Shown here: piece by piece, positions 7,193 through 16,262 of the stretch
Numbering within the stretch: the stretch's first letter is position 1
Layout of the letters: each line of letters starts with the position of its first letter
Assembly: GCF_013426895.1 (NCBI RefSeq)
Contig: NZ_AP023176.1
Coordinates: 1,612,001-1,676,000 of the forward strand
Length of the DNA stretch: 64,000 nucleotides
Reading direction: 5' to 3'
From: Paraburkholderia largidicola
Lineage (GTDB): Bacteria > Pseudomonadota > Gammaproteobacteria > Burkholderiales > Burkholderiaceae
Notes under the pieces: model-generated
What the model was told of the DNA's origin: nothing
Seen by the model: the letters and a program-made list of their open reading frames with translations, nothing else
Databases searched by the model: none
Translations under genes and position numbers: made by a program

Positions 7193-8689
7193 TCAGGCGC
7201 CTGCGCGCTCCGTGACGGTCGGTGCGCTCACATAGTCCTCGCCATCGATATCGTAGCCAGACGGCTCCCAGCGGATCGCGAGCAGCACCAGCAGCGACGT
7301 CAGTGGAGCGATCGCAATGACCCAGAACACCTTCGTGCCGAGTGCGCCCGCCAGCACCGGGAACAGAAACAGCGAGATCGTCGACGCCGTGCGCACCAGC
7401 GTCTGATTGAACCCCACGCCGATACCGCGCAGCGAAGTCGGGTAACTGAGCGATGCGTAGGTCATCGAATGCGATCCGGGCCCGAAGCCCTGCCCGAACA
7501 GATAGCCGCCCAGCAGCAGAATGGCTGCCGCCACGAGCGCCGTGCCGCTCGGACGACCGATCAGCGCGAGTCCGATCAACGAAGCGAATTGCAGCGAATG
7601 ACCGAGTACCGTCATTTTCCATGCACCGATTGTCGGCGCAGTCCGCACGCCGATCAGGCCGCCTACGAATGCGAACAACAGATTGAGCGCGAGCGACGCG
7701 ACGATCGTCGTCAGCGGCCCTTGCGCGAAAAAGCTCGTGATGATGACAGGCAAGCCAAAGATGATCGCGTTATAACCGAACGACGATGCGCTGCCGATCA
7801 CCGCCGCGAGAATCGTGCGGCGCCGGTACGTGGCGTTGAACAGCACGCCATAGTTGCGCCACGAAGCCCGGCGCGGTTGTGCGACGGGCGCAGTCGCGCG
7901 TTCGACGACGGCATCGACGCCATACGAGCGCTTCAGGATGCGCGCGGCGCCTTCCAGGTCGCCCTGGTTCGCTGCCCACACAGGCGATTCGCTGATATAG
8001 CGGCTGCGCACCAGAATGATGACGATAGCGGGCACCGCGCCGAATGCGAGCGTGAGCCGCCACAGCCAGCCGAGCTGGTGCTCGGGCAGGATCGCGTACA
8101 GCCCGAGAATCAGCAGATAGCATGTACTCGTCGCGGCGTACCAGGCGGGACACCACGCAGCGACGCTGGCCGCTTTATTGCCCCTTCCCGCCACCCGCGA
8201 GAACTCCGCCAGAAACGCCATCGCAACGGGCAGATCGAGCCCGACGCCGAACCCCATCAGGAAACGCGCGCCGCCGAGCACCCATGCATTGGGCGCGAGA
8301 CCGGCCGCAATCGCGGCGACGACGAAGAACAGCATGTCCGCCATGAACACGCGATAACGTCCGATCCGATCGGTCAGATAGCCGCCGAACAACGCGCCGA
8401 GAATCGCGCCGAACGTAATCGCCGAAGAAACGAAACCGACCTGCACGGGTGTCAGTGAAAACTGTTTCGCGATGTCCTTGATGCCGTACGCGAGCGAGGT
8501 CAGATCATAGGCATCGAGAAAAACACCGCCAAGCGCAATCGCGATCACGATGCGCGCATTGCTGCCCTTCACCGCGCCCGCGTTGACGATGCGCGATACG
8601 TCCTGGGCGGACCGGATAACAGCGGGACGAGCGGCCTCGTGTGGAATGGACGCGTCCAGCGGCGTGGATGGAATCGCAACGGTAGACAT
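7193..8689 (-). CDS. MFS transporter (sugar/aromatic acid:H+ symporter type)
   Basis: This 498-residue, 12-helix major facilitator has the loop motifs GGYLTDRIGRYRVF (between helices 2 and 3) and RFLMGFGVGLDLPVAMAFLAEF (helices 4 and 5). The DAYDLTSLAYG segment in helix 1 is typical of aromatic-acid and niacin-type symporters. A cytoplasmic loop after helix 6 separates the two halves. It is divergent from a nitroreductase gene. The substrate cannot be read from sequence; a small organic acid is likely. Confidence 0.88.
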   Translation of the reverse strand: MSTVAIPSTPLDASIPHEAARPAVIRSAQDVSRIVNAGAVKGSNARIVIAIALGGVFLDAYDLTSLAYGIKDIAKQFSLTPVQVGFVSSAITFGAILGALFGGYLTDRIGRYRVFMADMLFFVVAAIAAGLAPNAWVLGGARFLMGFGVGLDLPVAMAFLAEFSRVAGRGNKAASVAAWCPAWYAATSTCYLLILGLYAILPEHQLGWLWRLTLAFGAVPAIVIILVRSRYISESPVWAANQGDLEGAARILKRSYGVDAVVERATAPVAQPRRASWRNYGVLFNATYRRRTILAAVIGSASSFGYNAIIFGLPVIITSFFAQGPLTTIVASLALNLLFAFVGGLIGVRTAPTIGAWKMTVLGHSLQFASLIGLALIGRPSGTALVAAAILLLGGYLFGQGFGPGSHSMTYASLSYPTSLRGIGVGFNQTLVRTASTISLFLFPVLAGALGTKVFWVIAIAPLTSLLVLLAIRWEPSGYDIDGEDYVSAPTVTERAGA

Positions 8690-8948
8690 GATGGATGTCG
8701 AACAGGAAGTCAGAAAGTCCCTGCATGCTAGCGACGCCCATCACGTCTTCCAAACGACGATTGCATATATGTAAATTGAGGCTGCTACGATGCGTTCCGC
8801 TTCGCGCTGTGCGCTTCTCATATCGTCCATTCGCTGCTTTCGATATGCGCAAACATTGTTTGGATTCGTGCATGTGTCGACTTAAGGTCGTGAGCCGGAA
8901 TATCCCGATACACGACACGCCGACGAGCAAACGCGACACATCACGATC

Positions 8949-9545
8949 ATGACTTCATCGAATTCACGTACGGCCGAGCATCCCATCGACAGGCAATTTC
9001 TGGAACGCTGGTCGCCTCGCGCCTTCGCGCAGGACACGATTCCGGACTCCTCGCTGCTGACTTTCCTCGAGGCAGCACGCTGGGCGCCTTCTTCGTATAA
9101 CTCGCAGCCATGGCGCTTCGTCTATGCGCGACGCGATACAGAGCACTGGACCCGCTTTCTCAGTTTTCTCAATGAGTTCAACCGAGGCTGGGCGCAACAC
9201 GCCGCCGCTATCCTGATCGTACTGTCGAAGCGGTCATTCACGCCGCCGGGCGCAACCGAAGCAGTCGCGCTAGCGTCGCATTCGTTCGATACGGGTGCCG
9301 CATGGGGTTATTTCGCGCTGCAGGCGAGCCTGTCCGGCTGGAAGGCTCATGGCCTTGCCGGGATCGAACGCGAGCGCATCCGAGAGGAACTGGCCGTTCC
9401 CGACGACTATGCCGTCGAAGCGGCGATCGCGATCGGCCGTGCCGGTGACAAGTCGTCGTTGCCGGAAGGATTGCAGAAGCGCGAAACGCCAAGTCCGCGC
9501 AATCCCCTCTCCACGTTCGCCGCGGAAGGACAGTTCGCATTCTGA
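8949..9545 (+). CDS. Nitroreductase-family protein
   Basis: This 198-residue FMN-dependent oxidoreductase has the FMN-phosphate motif RWSPRAF near residues 20-26, the flavin-contacting RWAPSSYNSQPWRF and a C-terminal ETPSPRNPLSTFAAEGQF tail that completes the dimer. The length fits the small NfnB/DrgA-type class. Such enzymes reduce nitro groups, quinones or enones with NAD(P)H in the cytoplasm. The ATG at 8949 is the first in frame. It is divergent from the MFS transporter; no shared function can be shown. Confidence 0.88.
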   Translation: MTSSNSRTAEHPIDRQFLERWSPRAFAQDTIPDSSLLTFLEAARWAPSSYNSQPWRFVYARRDTEHWTRFLSFLNEFNRGWAQHAAAILIVLSKRSFTPPGATEAVALASHSFDTGAAWGYFALQASLSGWKAHGLAGIERERIREELAVPDDYAVEAAIAIGRAGDKSSLPEGLQKRETPSPRNPLSTFAAEGQFAF

Positions 9546-9677
9546 TCGCGAGAGCACGAGCGGCCCGAAACGAGACGAACGAGCATATTCCTGAGCCTTA
9601 AGGGTATTCATCAACTTGCACGCCAGGCGCTATATTGCGGGTCATTAGACACGCAATGACGCACCTGGAACAAACGA

Positions 9678-10490
9678 ATGAATATCGGTCCCCTGGCGCT
9701 TCCCGCCGGCCCTCTTGCACTGTTCATCGGCATTGCCGTAGCGTTATTCGTCAGCAGGTTCGCTGGCGAGAAGCGATCGGAAGTCGAGCGTGCCCTCTTG
9801 ACGGCGTTAGTCATTGGCCTGGTCGTCGCGCGGGTGGCGTTCGTCCTTCAATATCTGCCGAGCTATCGCGGCAACTTCCTGCCAATGCTCGATATCCGGG
9901 ACGCGGGATTCGCAGTGATACCGGGCATCGTGGCGGGCATTGCCGTCGCGGGCATTGCCGCGATACGACGATCGGCAATACGACGCCCGCTCGCCATCGC
10001 AGCGATATCGGGGCTGATCGCGTGGGGCATCGCTGGCGAAGTCGCCGAACGATCCGATCAGCCCTCGCACGTGCCTGCGATATCGCTATCCGACGAAGCC
10101 GGCATGCCGCAACCACTTGCGCGCAATAACGGCAAACCACTTGTCGTCAATCTGTGGGCGACATGGTGCGGACCCTGTCGAGGGGAAATGCCCGTGCTGG
10201 CCAGCGAGCAGGCAAGACATCCCGAACTCGATCTGGTTTTCGTGAATCAGGGCGAAGACCGCCACACGGTCCAGACATTTCTGGCAGACCTCAAGTTGCA
10301 CATCGACAACGCCTATTTCGATCCGCAACTGGCGCTCGCGAAAAGCGTGAATGTCACCGCTTATCCGACCACGCTCTTTTACGACGCCAACGGGCGATTG
10401 CTGGAAAAGCACTTGGGGCGCGTATCGGAAGCAACGTTCGATGCAATGCTTGCGCGCCTTTACCCGTCGCTCGAATCGTCGAGACCTTAA
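9678..10490 (+). CDS. TlpA-like thioredoxin with Lgt-like membrane domain
   Basis: This 270-residue membrane-anchored thiol:disulfide reductase has about four hydrophobic helices in residues 1-125 (ALFIGIAVALFVS, LTALVIGLVVARVAFVLQY, VIPGIVAGIAVAGIAAI, LAIAAISGLIAWGIAGE). The stretch resembles prolipoprotein diacylglyceryl transferase but is too short to be an active enzyme. A periplasmic thioredoxin domain follows, with the active site ATWCGPCRGEMPVL (near residues 158-171) and the cis-Pro loop NVTAYPTT. It probably keeps periplasmic cysteines reduced. It is convergent with the flagellin gene. Confidence 0.87.
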   Translation: MNIGPLALPAGPLALFIGIAVALFVSRFAGEKRSEVERALLTALVIGLVVARVAFVLQYLPSYRGNFLPMLDIRDAGFAVIPGIVAGIAVAGIAAIRRSAIRRPLAIAAISGLIAWGIAGEVAERSDQPSHVPAISLSDEAGMPQPLARNNGKPLVVNLWATWCGPCRGEMPVLASEQARHPELDLVFVNQGEDRHTVQTFLADLKLHIDNAYFDPQLALAKSVNVTAYPTTLFYDANGRLLEKHLGRVSEATFDAMLARLYPSLESSRP

Positions 10491-10531
10491 GCGCATTGGC
10501 GAACTTAAAGATGATCCCATCAGGCAACACC

Positions 10532-10562
10532 GTGCATCCCGCTCGCCCGACACAGGATGCAC
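10532..10562. terminator. Possible hairpin between convergent genes
   Basis: GTGCATCC (10532-10539) and GGATGCAC (10555-10562) can pair over a 15-base loop, midway between the convergent tlpA-like and flagellin genes. There is no T-run on either side, so intrinsic termination is doubtful. Confidence 0.3.
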
Positions 10563-10575
10563 AATGCCGTTCCCG

Positions 10576-11394
10576 TTACTGCAGAAGCTTCAGCACCTGC
10601 TGCGGCATCGAGTTCGCTTGCGCGAGCACCGAGATGCCCGCTTGCTGCAACACCTGAGCCTTCGACAGATTGGCCGTTTCCGTCGCGAAGTCCGCGTCGG
10701 TGATCTGCGATTCGGCGGCGCTCATATTGGTCGCTTCCGTTTGTGTCGTCGAAATGGCGGCCTGGAACGTGTTCTGCGTGGCGCCGAGCGTGGCCTGGAA
10801 CGTGTTCACGCTCGTCAGCACGTTATCGATCGAGCTCATGGCGGCTTGTGCACCCGAAGCCGTCGCCACGCTCAAACCGCTGATGCCGAGCGAGTTCGAG
10901 TCCCAGCTCTGCGTGCCGAAGTTCGCGGTGATCTGCTGGCCATTGAACGCGCCGATCTGGAAGTTGACCGAGCCGACACCGTTCAGCACTGCCTGACCGT
11001 TGAACGTAGTCTGTTGCGCAACGCGCGTGATTTCCGTCAGACGCGTCGACACTTCGGCCTGCAGGTTGGCGAGCGCGTTCGAGTCGAGCGAACCGTCGCC
11101 TGCTTCCACTGCCAGCTGACGGATGCGTTGCAGGTTGTCGACGATCGATTGCAGCGCGCCGTTCGTGGTCTGCACCATCGAAATGCCGTTGTTCGCGTTT
11201 GCAGCGCCCTGCGTCAACGCATTGATCGAAGCCGTCTGCGAGGTTGCGATCGCGAGGCCCGCCGCGTCGTCAGCGGCCGTGTTGATGCGCTTGCCCGACG
11301 ACAGACGGTTGATCGCCTGCGAGAGCGCATTTTGCGAACCCGACAGATTGTTCTGCGCCGTCAGCGACATGATGTTCGTATTGATGTTCAGCAT
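10576..11394 (-). CDS. fliC: Flagellin
   Basis: This 272-residue flagellin has the conserved N-terminal D0/D1 region (LNINTNIMSLTAQNNLSGSQ, NRLSSGKRINTAADDAAGLAIA) and C-terminal D1/D0 (ADFATETANLSKAQVLQQAGISVLAQANSMPQQVLKLLQ). The middle is short, so the outer D2/D3 domains are almost absent, as in short Burkholderia flagellins. The ATG at 11394 has an AAAGGGG site; 11 upstream codons are excluded. A sigma-28 promoter is visible upstream. No other flagellar gene lies in the window, so this is a locus away from the main flagellar cluster or at its edge. Confidence 0.95.
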   Translation of the reverse strand: MLNINTNIMSLTAQNNLSGSQNALSQAINRLSSGKRINTAADDAAGLAIATSQTASINALTQGAANANNGISMVQTTNGALQSIVDNLQRIRQLAVEAGDGSLDSNALANLQAEVSTRLTEITRVAQQTTFNGQAVLNGVGSVNFQIGAFNGQQITANFGTQSWDSNSLGISGLSVATASGAQAAMSSIDNVLTSVNTFQATLGATQNTFQAAISTTQTEATNMSAAESQITDADFATETANLSKAQVLQQAGISVLAQANSMPQQVLKLLQ

Positions 11395-11475
11395 TTCAAC
11401 CCCTTTCGGTTCTGGAAAGATCGACATGAGCGGCAGCGCGTTTTATTCATTGCTTTGCGCCACTACTCGATGGGG

Positions 11476-11504
11476 TTTACGACGCCTCCAAATATTGCTT
11501 TAGG
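11476..11504 (-). promoter_or_regulatory. Sigma-28 (FliA) promoter of flagellin
   Basis: On the minus strand CCTAAA (11504-11499) is followed by exactly 15 bases and GTCGTAAA (11483-11476). The FliA consensus is TAAA-N15-GCCGATAA: the -35 and spacing match fully and the -10 at 5 of 8 positions. It lies about 80 bases before the flagellin start. Confidence 0.75.
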
Positions 11505-11887
11505 TTTCTCGCGGTAATACTCGCTCGAAAACGATGTGAGATTACAACGTTGACGCCACCCATTTATGCCAAGCAAAAACGCTGCAACATACTGATACAT
11601 ATATCTATTTATTAACCCAAGCCTTACTTCTTCCATTTTCATTCACAGGCATTACAAAGAGAACATCTTTGATTTTATTGTTACGAATAATTATGCAAGC
11701 TTTATAGCATCATGAAAGCATGAATCGATAAAACCTCGTTTATCGCTAACGCGGTAATAACTTTGACTGACAATCCGGTTGCCAATCTATCCGCAAATCT
11801 TTCAGGCAGACAACCTGTTGCATGCCGCGCGGGGTTAGCAAAGTTATTTCACAGCGAGGCAATGTAAGCCTCGCTCGCCCGCGCCGG
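11505..11887. other. AT-rich intergenic region upstream of flagellin
   Basis: No gene is seen here. The part from about 11540 to 11770 is strikingly AT-rich compared with its surroundings. It contains a 7-bp-arm palindrome CGATAAA-N6-TTTATCG (11726-11745). AGCGAGGC (11853-11860) and GCCTCGCT (11868-11875) can form a hairpin just past the MFS gene stop, but without a T-run. The AT-rich part could bind H-NS/MvaT-like proteins; this is inference. Confidence 0.5.
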
Positions 11888-13126
11888 TTAACCGCGCGGC
11901 CCGACGCGTCGCGCGGGACTTGCCAGCAGCAGCACGATCGTGACCACGCAGAATGCCGCGCCCGCATGGAAGGTCGCAGCCGCGCCTATCGTGTCCCACA
12001 ACGCGCCCGCGATCACGCTCGAGATCAGCGTCACCAGTCCGCTCGCGAGATTGAACAGACCGAACGCCGTGCCGCGCAAATGCGCAGGCGCGCTGTGCGA
12101 CACCATCGTCGCGAGCAGCCCTTGCGTCATGCCCATATGCAGGCCCCACAGCACGATGCCCGCGAGCAGAATGCCCCAGTGCAGCGCGTGCGCAAGCACG
12201 ATATCGGACACGCCCAGTATCACGAGCCCGACGACCAGCAACCTGACATGGCTCATCGAGTCGGCAAGCTTGCCGAGCGGATAAGCCGATAGCGAATACA
12301 CGATGTTCATCGCGACCATCACGAGCGGCACCAGCGCAACGGGCACACCGCTGGCCAGCGCGCGCAATACGAGAAACGCCTCGCTGAAGCGCGCGAGTGC
12401 GAACGCGGCGCCGACGGTGACGATCCACCAGAAGGTGTTATCGAGTTGACGAATGCTGTCGCGCCGGATCGGATTGACGCGCTTCGCGCCCGCCTCGCGC
12501 GCGGGTTCTTTGATGCCGACCGTCAGCAACGCAACGGCCAGCACTGCCGGAATGACGGCGAGCCAGAACGCCAGCCGGAAGTCATTCGCCCAGACCAGCA
12601 TGATCGCGGCCGCGAGCAAGGGCCCGAGAAACGCGCCCACCGTATCGAGCGACTGCCGCAATCCGAACGCGGCGCCGCGCAGGTCCGGCGGCGTGACATC
12701 GGCGACGAGCGCATCGCGTGGTGCGCCGCGAATGCCTTTGCCGATCCGGTCTATGACGCGCGCCGTCACGACGAGGCCGAGGGTCGGCGCAATCGCGAAC
12801 AACGGTTTGCTCAGCGCGCCCAGCCCGTAGCCCGCGACGGCGAGCCACTTGCGATTGCCGAGGTAATCGCTGAGCGCGCCGGAGAAGACCTTGACGATGG
12901 GCGCCGTCGCCTCGGCAATGCCCTCGATCAATCCGATCGTCGTCGCGCTCGCGCCGAGGCTCGCCAGCATGAACATCGGCAGCAGGCTGTGGATGATCTC
13001 CGATGAGATGTCCATCAACAGGCTCACGCAGCCCAACACCCAGACGCTGCCGGGTATCTGCCGAAGCGTGCTGACGCGGGACCGGCCGGACGCTGGCTGT
13101 TCCCGGGAAGCAGGATCCTCGTCCAT
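11888..13126 (-). CDS. MFS transporter
   Basis: This 412-residue, 12-helix major facilitator has a hydrophilic N-terminal 25 residues, FSGALSDYLGNRKWLAVAGYGLGALSKPL in the loop 2-3 region and ARVIDRIGKGIRGAPRDALVADV in the loop 4-5 region. DRIGKGIRGAPRDAL is typical of a broad bacterial MFS group with few characterised members. Its start lies 7 bases after the stop of the serine hydrolase on the same strand, so the two form an operon. Export of a product of that hydrolase is conceivable but unproven. Confidence 0.87.
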   Translation of the reverse strand: MDEDPASREQPASGRSRVSTLRQIPGSVWVLGCVSLLMDISSEIIHSLLPMFMLASLGASATTIGLIEGIAEATAPIVKVFSGALSDYLGNRKWLAVAGYGLGALSKPLFAIAPTLGLVVTARVIDRIGKGIRGAPRDALVADVTPPDLRGAAFGLRQSLDTVGAFLGPLLAAAIMLVWANDFRLAFWLAVIPAVLAVALLTVGIKEPAREAGAKRVNPIRRDSIRQLDNTFWWIVTVGAAFALARFSEAFLVLRALASGVPVALVPLVMVAMNIVYSLSAYPLGKLADSMSHVRLLVVGLVILGVSDIVLAHALHWGILLAGIVLWGLHMGMTQGLLATMVSHSAPAHLRGTAFGLFNLASGLVTLISSVIAGALWDTIGAAATFHAGAAFCVVTIVLLLASPARRVGPRG

Positions 13127-13133
13127 AGACCCG

Positions 13134-14861
13134 TCACACCTTGCGAAGAACGAAACGCCCCGCCCCGGTCATCTGATCGAGCGAGACGATCTGTGCGTCG
13201 CGCTCGATGAACTCGAACGTCGAGCCTGGCGCGGACGCAATGCGAAACACGCGATCACGCGCGGCAATGAAGCGCTCATCGCGTTGTCCGGGTACACGCA
13301 GCCACAAGGTGCCGTCATCGCGTTGAATCACGTCGACGCGACCGCCGACGGCCGTTTCATAGGCTCCCGTAAAGCTCTGCAATACTGCAGGCACATGAGC
13401 GAATTCCTTGCGCACGAATACGACTTCGTTCTCGACCATCTTCGTGACGAAGCGGTCGATATCGCCTTCGTGTGTCGCCTGAAAATTGATGCGCCAGCGT
13501 GCGTCGTCCTCGGGATCTTCGACTTCGGCGTCGAAGCGGTCGTAGTGATAGTGCTTCAACTGCAAATCGTGATCGCGAAACTTCAGGCGTAGATGGTCGT
13601 TCTCAAACGCAATCGCGATCGTGCCATAGGCCTCATGCGCGAAGTCGCCCGCGTAGTCTTCCAGCGGATGCGATGGTTTCGTGCCCTCGATGCGGTCTTC
13701 GTAGCGGCTGCTGCGCGCTTTCGACATCGCTTGCCGCGCGGGTTCCAGCAGCTCGAGCAGACGCTCGTTCCAGGGCGTGAGTTCGAGGCCCAGCAAACGC
13801 TCATAGAGCTGATAGTGCACGACGTCGCGCAATGCCGCGCAATGGTCGCCGATCACGAACACGCTCACGCCGATCCGCTCTTTCGGCATGACCGAGACCT
13901 TCGAATGAAAGCCGGGGATATCGCCGCCATGCGAGGCCAACAGATGCCCGCGATAGACTTCCGTTTGCCTTCCCAAACCGTACGCGCCGCCGAGCGATTC
14001 CCACCAGCCGTGTAGCTCCGGCGCCGGGTTCGGCAGCGGTATCGCGGGCGCCATCGTCTCGCGCAGCAGGCTCTTCGATATCACCTGCGTGTCGTCGATC
14101 TTGCCGTCGTTGACGAGCAGCGACAACCAGCGCGACATGTCGCCGAGCGTCGATACCATGCTGCCGGACGGCCACGGCGGATCGCTTTTCCGCCTGGTAT
14201 CGAGCTTGCGCAGTTCGCGGCGGTCGCGGTACCCGGTGTAGCCGATGGCCAGATTCGGCTCGTCGAGCAGATCCGAATAGAGAAACGACGTATCGCGCAT
14301 GGCCGCCGGTTCGAGCATGCGCTCGCGGACCAGATCGGTCCATGACATGCCGCCCAAGCGTTCGATCACATGCGCCACCGCGTAGTACATCACGTTGTTG
14401 TAGATGAACGTTTCGCGCAAGCCGGCGCTCGGCTTCATCAGATGCAGGCGCTCGAATACCTGCTTCGGCGTCGCCGCTGCGCCGTAGGTCATCATGTCGT
14501 GACGCGTGATGCCCGTGCGGTGCGCGAGCAGATCGCGCAGCGTGACGGATCGCGTCAGTATGTCGTTATGAAAGCGCAGTTCCGGCAGATGATCGCAAAG
14601 CGGTGTGTCGAACGTGAGCTTGCCTTCTTCGACGAGCATGCCGGCGGCCAGCGCGACGAACAGCTTCGTGTTCGACGCGATGGGAAAGCGCGTCGACGCA
14701 TCGAACGGCAGGCGCTTGTCGTAGTCGCGAAAGCCATATCCGCGTGTGAGGACGGGCACCTCATCGACGACGACAGCGACGCCGATGGCGGGCGCATTCC
14801 ATTGCTGCAATAGCGATGCGATGTTGTCGTCGAAGCCTTCGAGTCTTTCCTGCGGCGTCAA
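13134..14861 (-). CDS. Serine beta-lactamase-fold hydrolase with DUF3471-like tail
   Basis: This 575-residue class C/DD-peptidase-like serine hydrolase has S63-N-T-K66 as the SxxK nucleophile motif, Y154-N-N as the YxN motif and SHGG as the third (KTG-equivalent) motif, near residue 315. A linker leads to a C-terminal beta-barrel domain of the DUF3471 type found in many esterase EstB-like proteins. No signal peptide is visible, so a cytoplasmic esterase or peptidase is likely rather than a secreted beta-lactamase. It is followed after 7 bases by an MFS gene. Confidence 0.87.
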   Translation of the reverse strand: MTPQERLEGFDDNIASLLQQWNAPAIGVAVVVDEVPVLTRGYGFRDYDKRLPFDASTRFPIASNTKLFVALAAGMLVEEGKLTFDTPLCDHLPELRFHNDILTRSVTLRDLLAHRTGITRHDMMTYGAAATPKQVFERLHLMKPSAGLRETFIYNNVMYYAVAHVIERLGGMSWTDLVRERMLEPAAMRDTSFLYSDLLDEPNLAIGYTGYRDRRELRKLDTRRKSDPPWPSGSMVSTLGDMSRWLSLLVNDGKIDDTQVISKSLLRETMAPAIPLPNPAPELHGWWESLGGAYGLGRQTEVYRGHLLASHGGDIPGFHSKVSVMPKERIGVSVFVIGDHCAALRDVVHYQLYERLLGLELTPWNERLLELLEPARQAMSKARSSRYEDRIEGTKPSHPLEDYAGDFAHEAYGTIAIAFENDHLRLKFRDHDLQLKHYHYDRFDAEVEDPEDDARWRINFQATHEGDIDRFVTKMVENEVVFVRKEFAHVPAVLQSFTGAYETAVGGRVDVIQRDDGTLWLRVPGQRDERFIAARDRVFRIASAPGSTFEFIERDAQIVSLDQMTGAGRFVLRKV

Positions 14862-15146
14862 TCGGATTCTCCTTGCGTCGAATGTTCATGAACCGGCTTT
14901 CTGCGTGCTCGAAGTCGTGCCTGCCAAATGTGTGCTGTCGAAATGCGGCCGCATTCGCAAAGCGGTTATCCGCATGGAAGCATGGCGAAAGCAAACTGTT
15001 GTCGGGCGAAAGTTGGTGCTACCCGAACACTTCAGCATCCGCTGGTCGCGGCCAGATAAGCCGCAAGCCGACCGGACAAGGACTTCGTCGAAATGGCACG
15101 CTCGATGCACAGGGTTGCCCCAGAGCCAACGCACCAGGAGCACGCC

Positions 15147-15284
15147 ATGTTCGCATACTTCTTCCGGGTCATCATCGACCTGCTGGACCGCGCCGAACAT
15201 CACCGCCGCGATACGTACCTCGCGTCCGCCGTCGATATCTTCGAACTCGAGCGCCGCATGCGGCTGATCGAGTCGGCCGACTAG
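15147..15284 (+). CDS. DUF3563 family small protein
   Basis: This 45-residue protein has the DUF3563 pattern: hydrophobic start MFAYFFRVIIDLLDRAE, then HHRRDTYLASAVDIFELERRMRLIE. The ATG at 15147 is preceded by CCAGGAG at the right distance; the 18 upstream codons are excluded. The family is common in Burkholderia and has no known function. It is convergent with the LysR gene, whose stop is 4 bases away. Confidence 0.85.
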   Translation: MFAYFFRVIIDLLDRAEHHRRDTYLASAVDIFELERRMRLIESAD

Positions 15285-15288
15285 CCTG

Positions 15289-16161
15289 TCACAGCAAGCC
15301 AACCAGGTTGCCGAGCGTCGCGGAGGCGTCCCCTTCACGCCATCCCAGCGCAAGTCGCGCCCGCAGTTTCGCACCCTGCACGTCGACGTAACGCACGCCC
15401 TTCACCTGAACCTGCGCAATCGCGGCGGGCACGATGGACACACCGAGGCCCGCCGCCACCAGGTTGATCACCGATGACACCTGCGGCGCGGGCTGCGCGA
15501 GTTGCGGACTGAAACCCGCCTCGCCGCACGCGCGGACTATTTCGTCGTGCAGCGTGACACCCGCCGGACCCGGCACGAGCACGAACGGTTCGTCGGCCAG
15601 CGCCGTCAACGGCAGACGCTTCTTTGCGGCAAGCGGATGCGTCGACGGCAGCACGATTTTCATCGCTTCGTCCGCGAAACGATGGGTCTGCACGTTCTCC
15701 GGCGACGTGGTCCCGGGCCTGAAAAACACGGCATCGAGCCCGTCATCGAGCAGGCGCTGCAGCAGCGCAGGCGTATTCGCTTCTTCGAGCGTCAGATCGA
15801 CGGTCGGATAGCGGCTCTTGAAGCGCTGGATCAGCGCGGGCACAACGGGATTGAACGCCGCCGATCCCGTGAAGCCGATTCGCAGCCTTCCGGTCTCGCC
15901 ACGCGCCGCACGCTGCGCCGCTTGCGCCGCGCGTTGCGCGCCGCCCAGCACGCGTTGCGCCTCGATCAGAAACGCTTCGCCCGCGCCCGTCAGTTCCGCG
16001 CCATGCGGGGTGCGGCGAAACAGTTCGACGCCCAGTTCGCGCTCCAGGCTCTTGATCTGCTGACTGAGCGGCGGCTGTCCAATGCCGAGGTTTTCAGCGG
16101 CGCGCGTGAAGTTGCGCTCGCTCGCAACCTCGACGAAATAACGCAAATGACGCAGTTCCAT
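15289..16161 (-). CDS. LysR-family transcriptional regulator
   Basis: This 290-residue LysR regulator has an N-terminal winged helix (MELRHLRYFVEVASERNFTRAAENLGIGQPPLSQQIKSLERELG) and a substrate-binding domain from about residue 90 (RLRIGFTGSAAFNPVVPALIQRFKSRYP). The HTH style is that of the CatM/BenM group. The ATG at 16161 is chosen because it begins the conserved HTH. It is divergent from an MFS gene at 16263, its probable target. TATA-N8-TATA around 16197-16212 is the best LysR-box candidate. Confidence 0.93.
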   Translation of the reverse strand: MELRHLRYFVEVASERNFTRAAENLGIGQPPLSQQIKSLERELGVELFRRTPHGAELTGAGEAFLIEAQRVLGGAQRAAQAAQRAARGETGRLRIGFTGSAAFNPVVPALIQRFKSRYPTVDLTLEEANTPALLQRLLDDGLDAVFFRPGTTSPENVQTHRFADEAMKIVLPSTHPLAAKKRLPLTALADEPFVLVPGPAGVTLHDEIVRACGEAGFSPQLAQPAPQVSSVINLVAAGLGVSIVPAAIAQVQVKGVRYVDVQGAKLRARLALGWREGDASATLGNLVGLL

Positions 16162-16212
16162 GCTAGTGCTCAAACATATCGGGTTAGCCAGTTTCATATA
16201 TTGGACAGTATA

Positions 16213-16244
16213 GCTGTGACGCAGGACAATTCCTGCGTCACAGC
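16213..16244 (+). promoter_or_regulatory. 14-bp perfect stem-loop in the MFS leader
   Basis: GCTGTGACGCAGGA (16213-16226) and TCCTGCGTCACAGC (16231-16244) are perfect complements around a CAAT loop, ending 18 bases before the MFS start codon. There is no T-run after it. It could be a regulator operator in the lysR-MFS intergenic region, or a leader hairpin affecting translation. Confidence 0.6.
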
Positions 16245-16262
16245 CGACCGCAGATCTCGTCC

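Noticed and set aside
7148..8458. 436-codon plus-strand open frame
   Set aside because: Antisense shadow of the MFS gene at 7193-8689 with low-complexity Arg/Gln composition.
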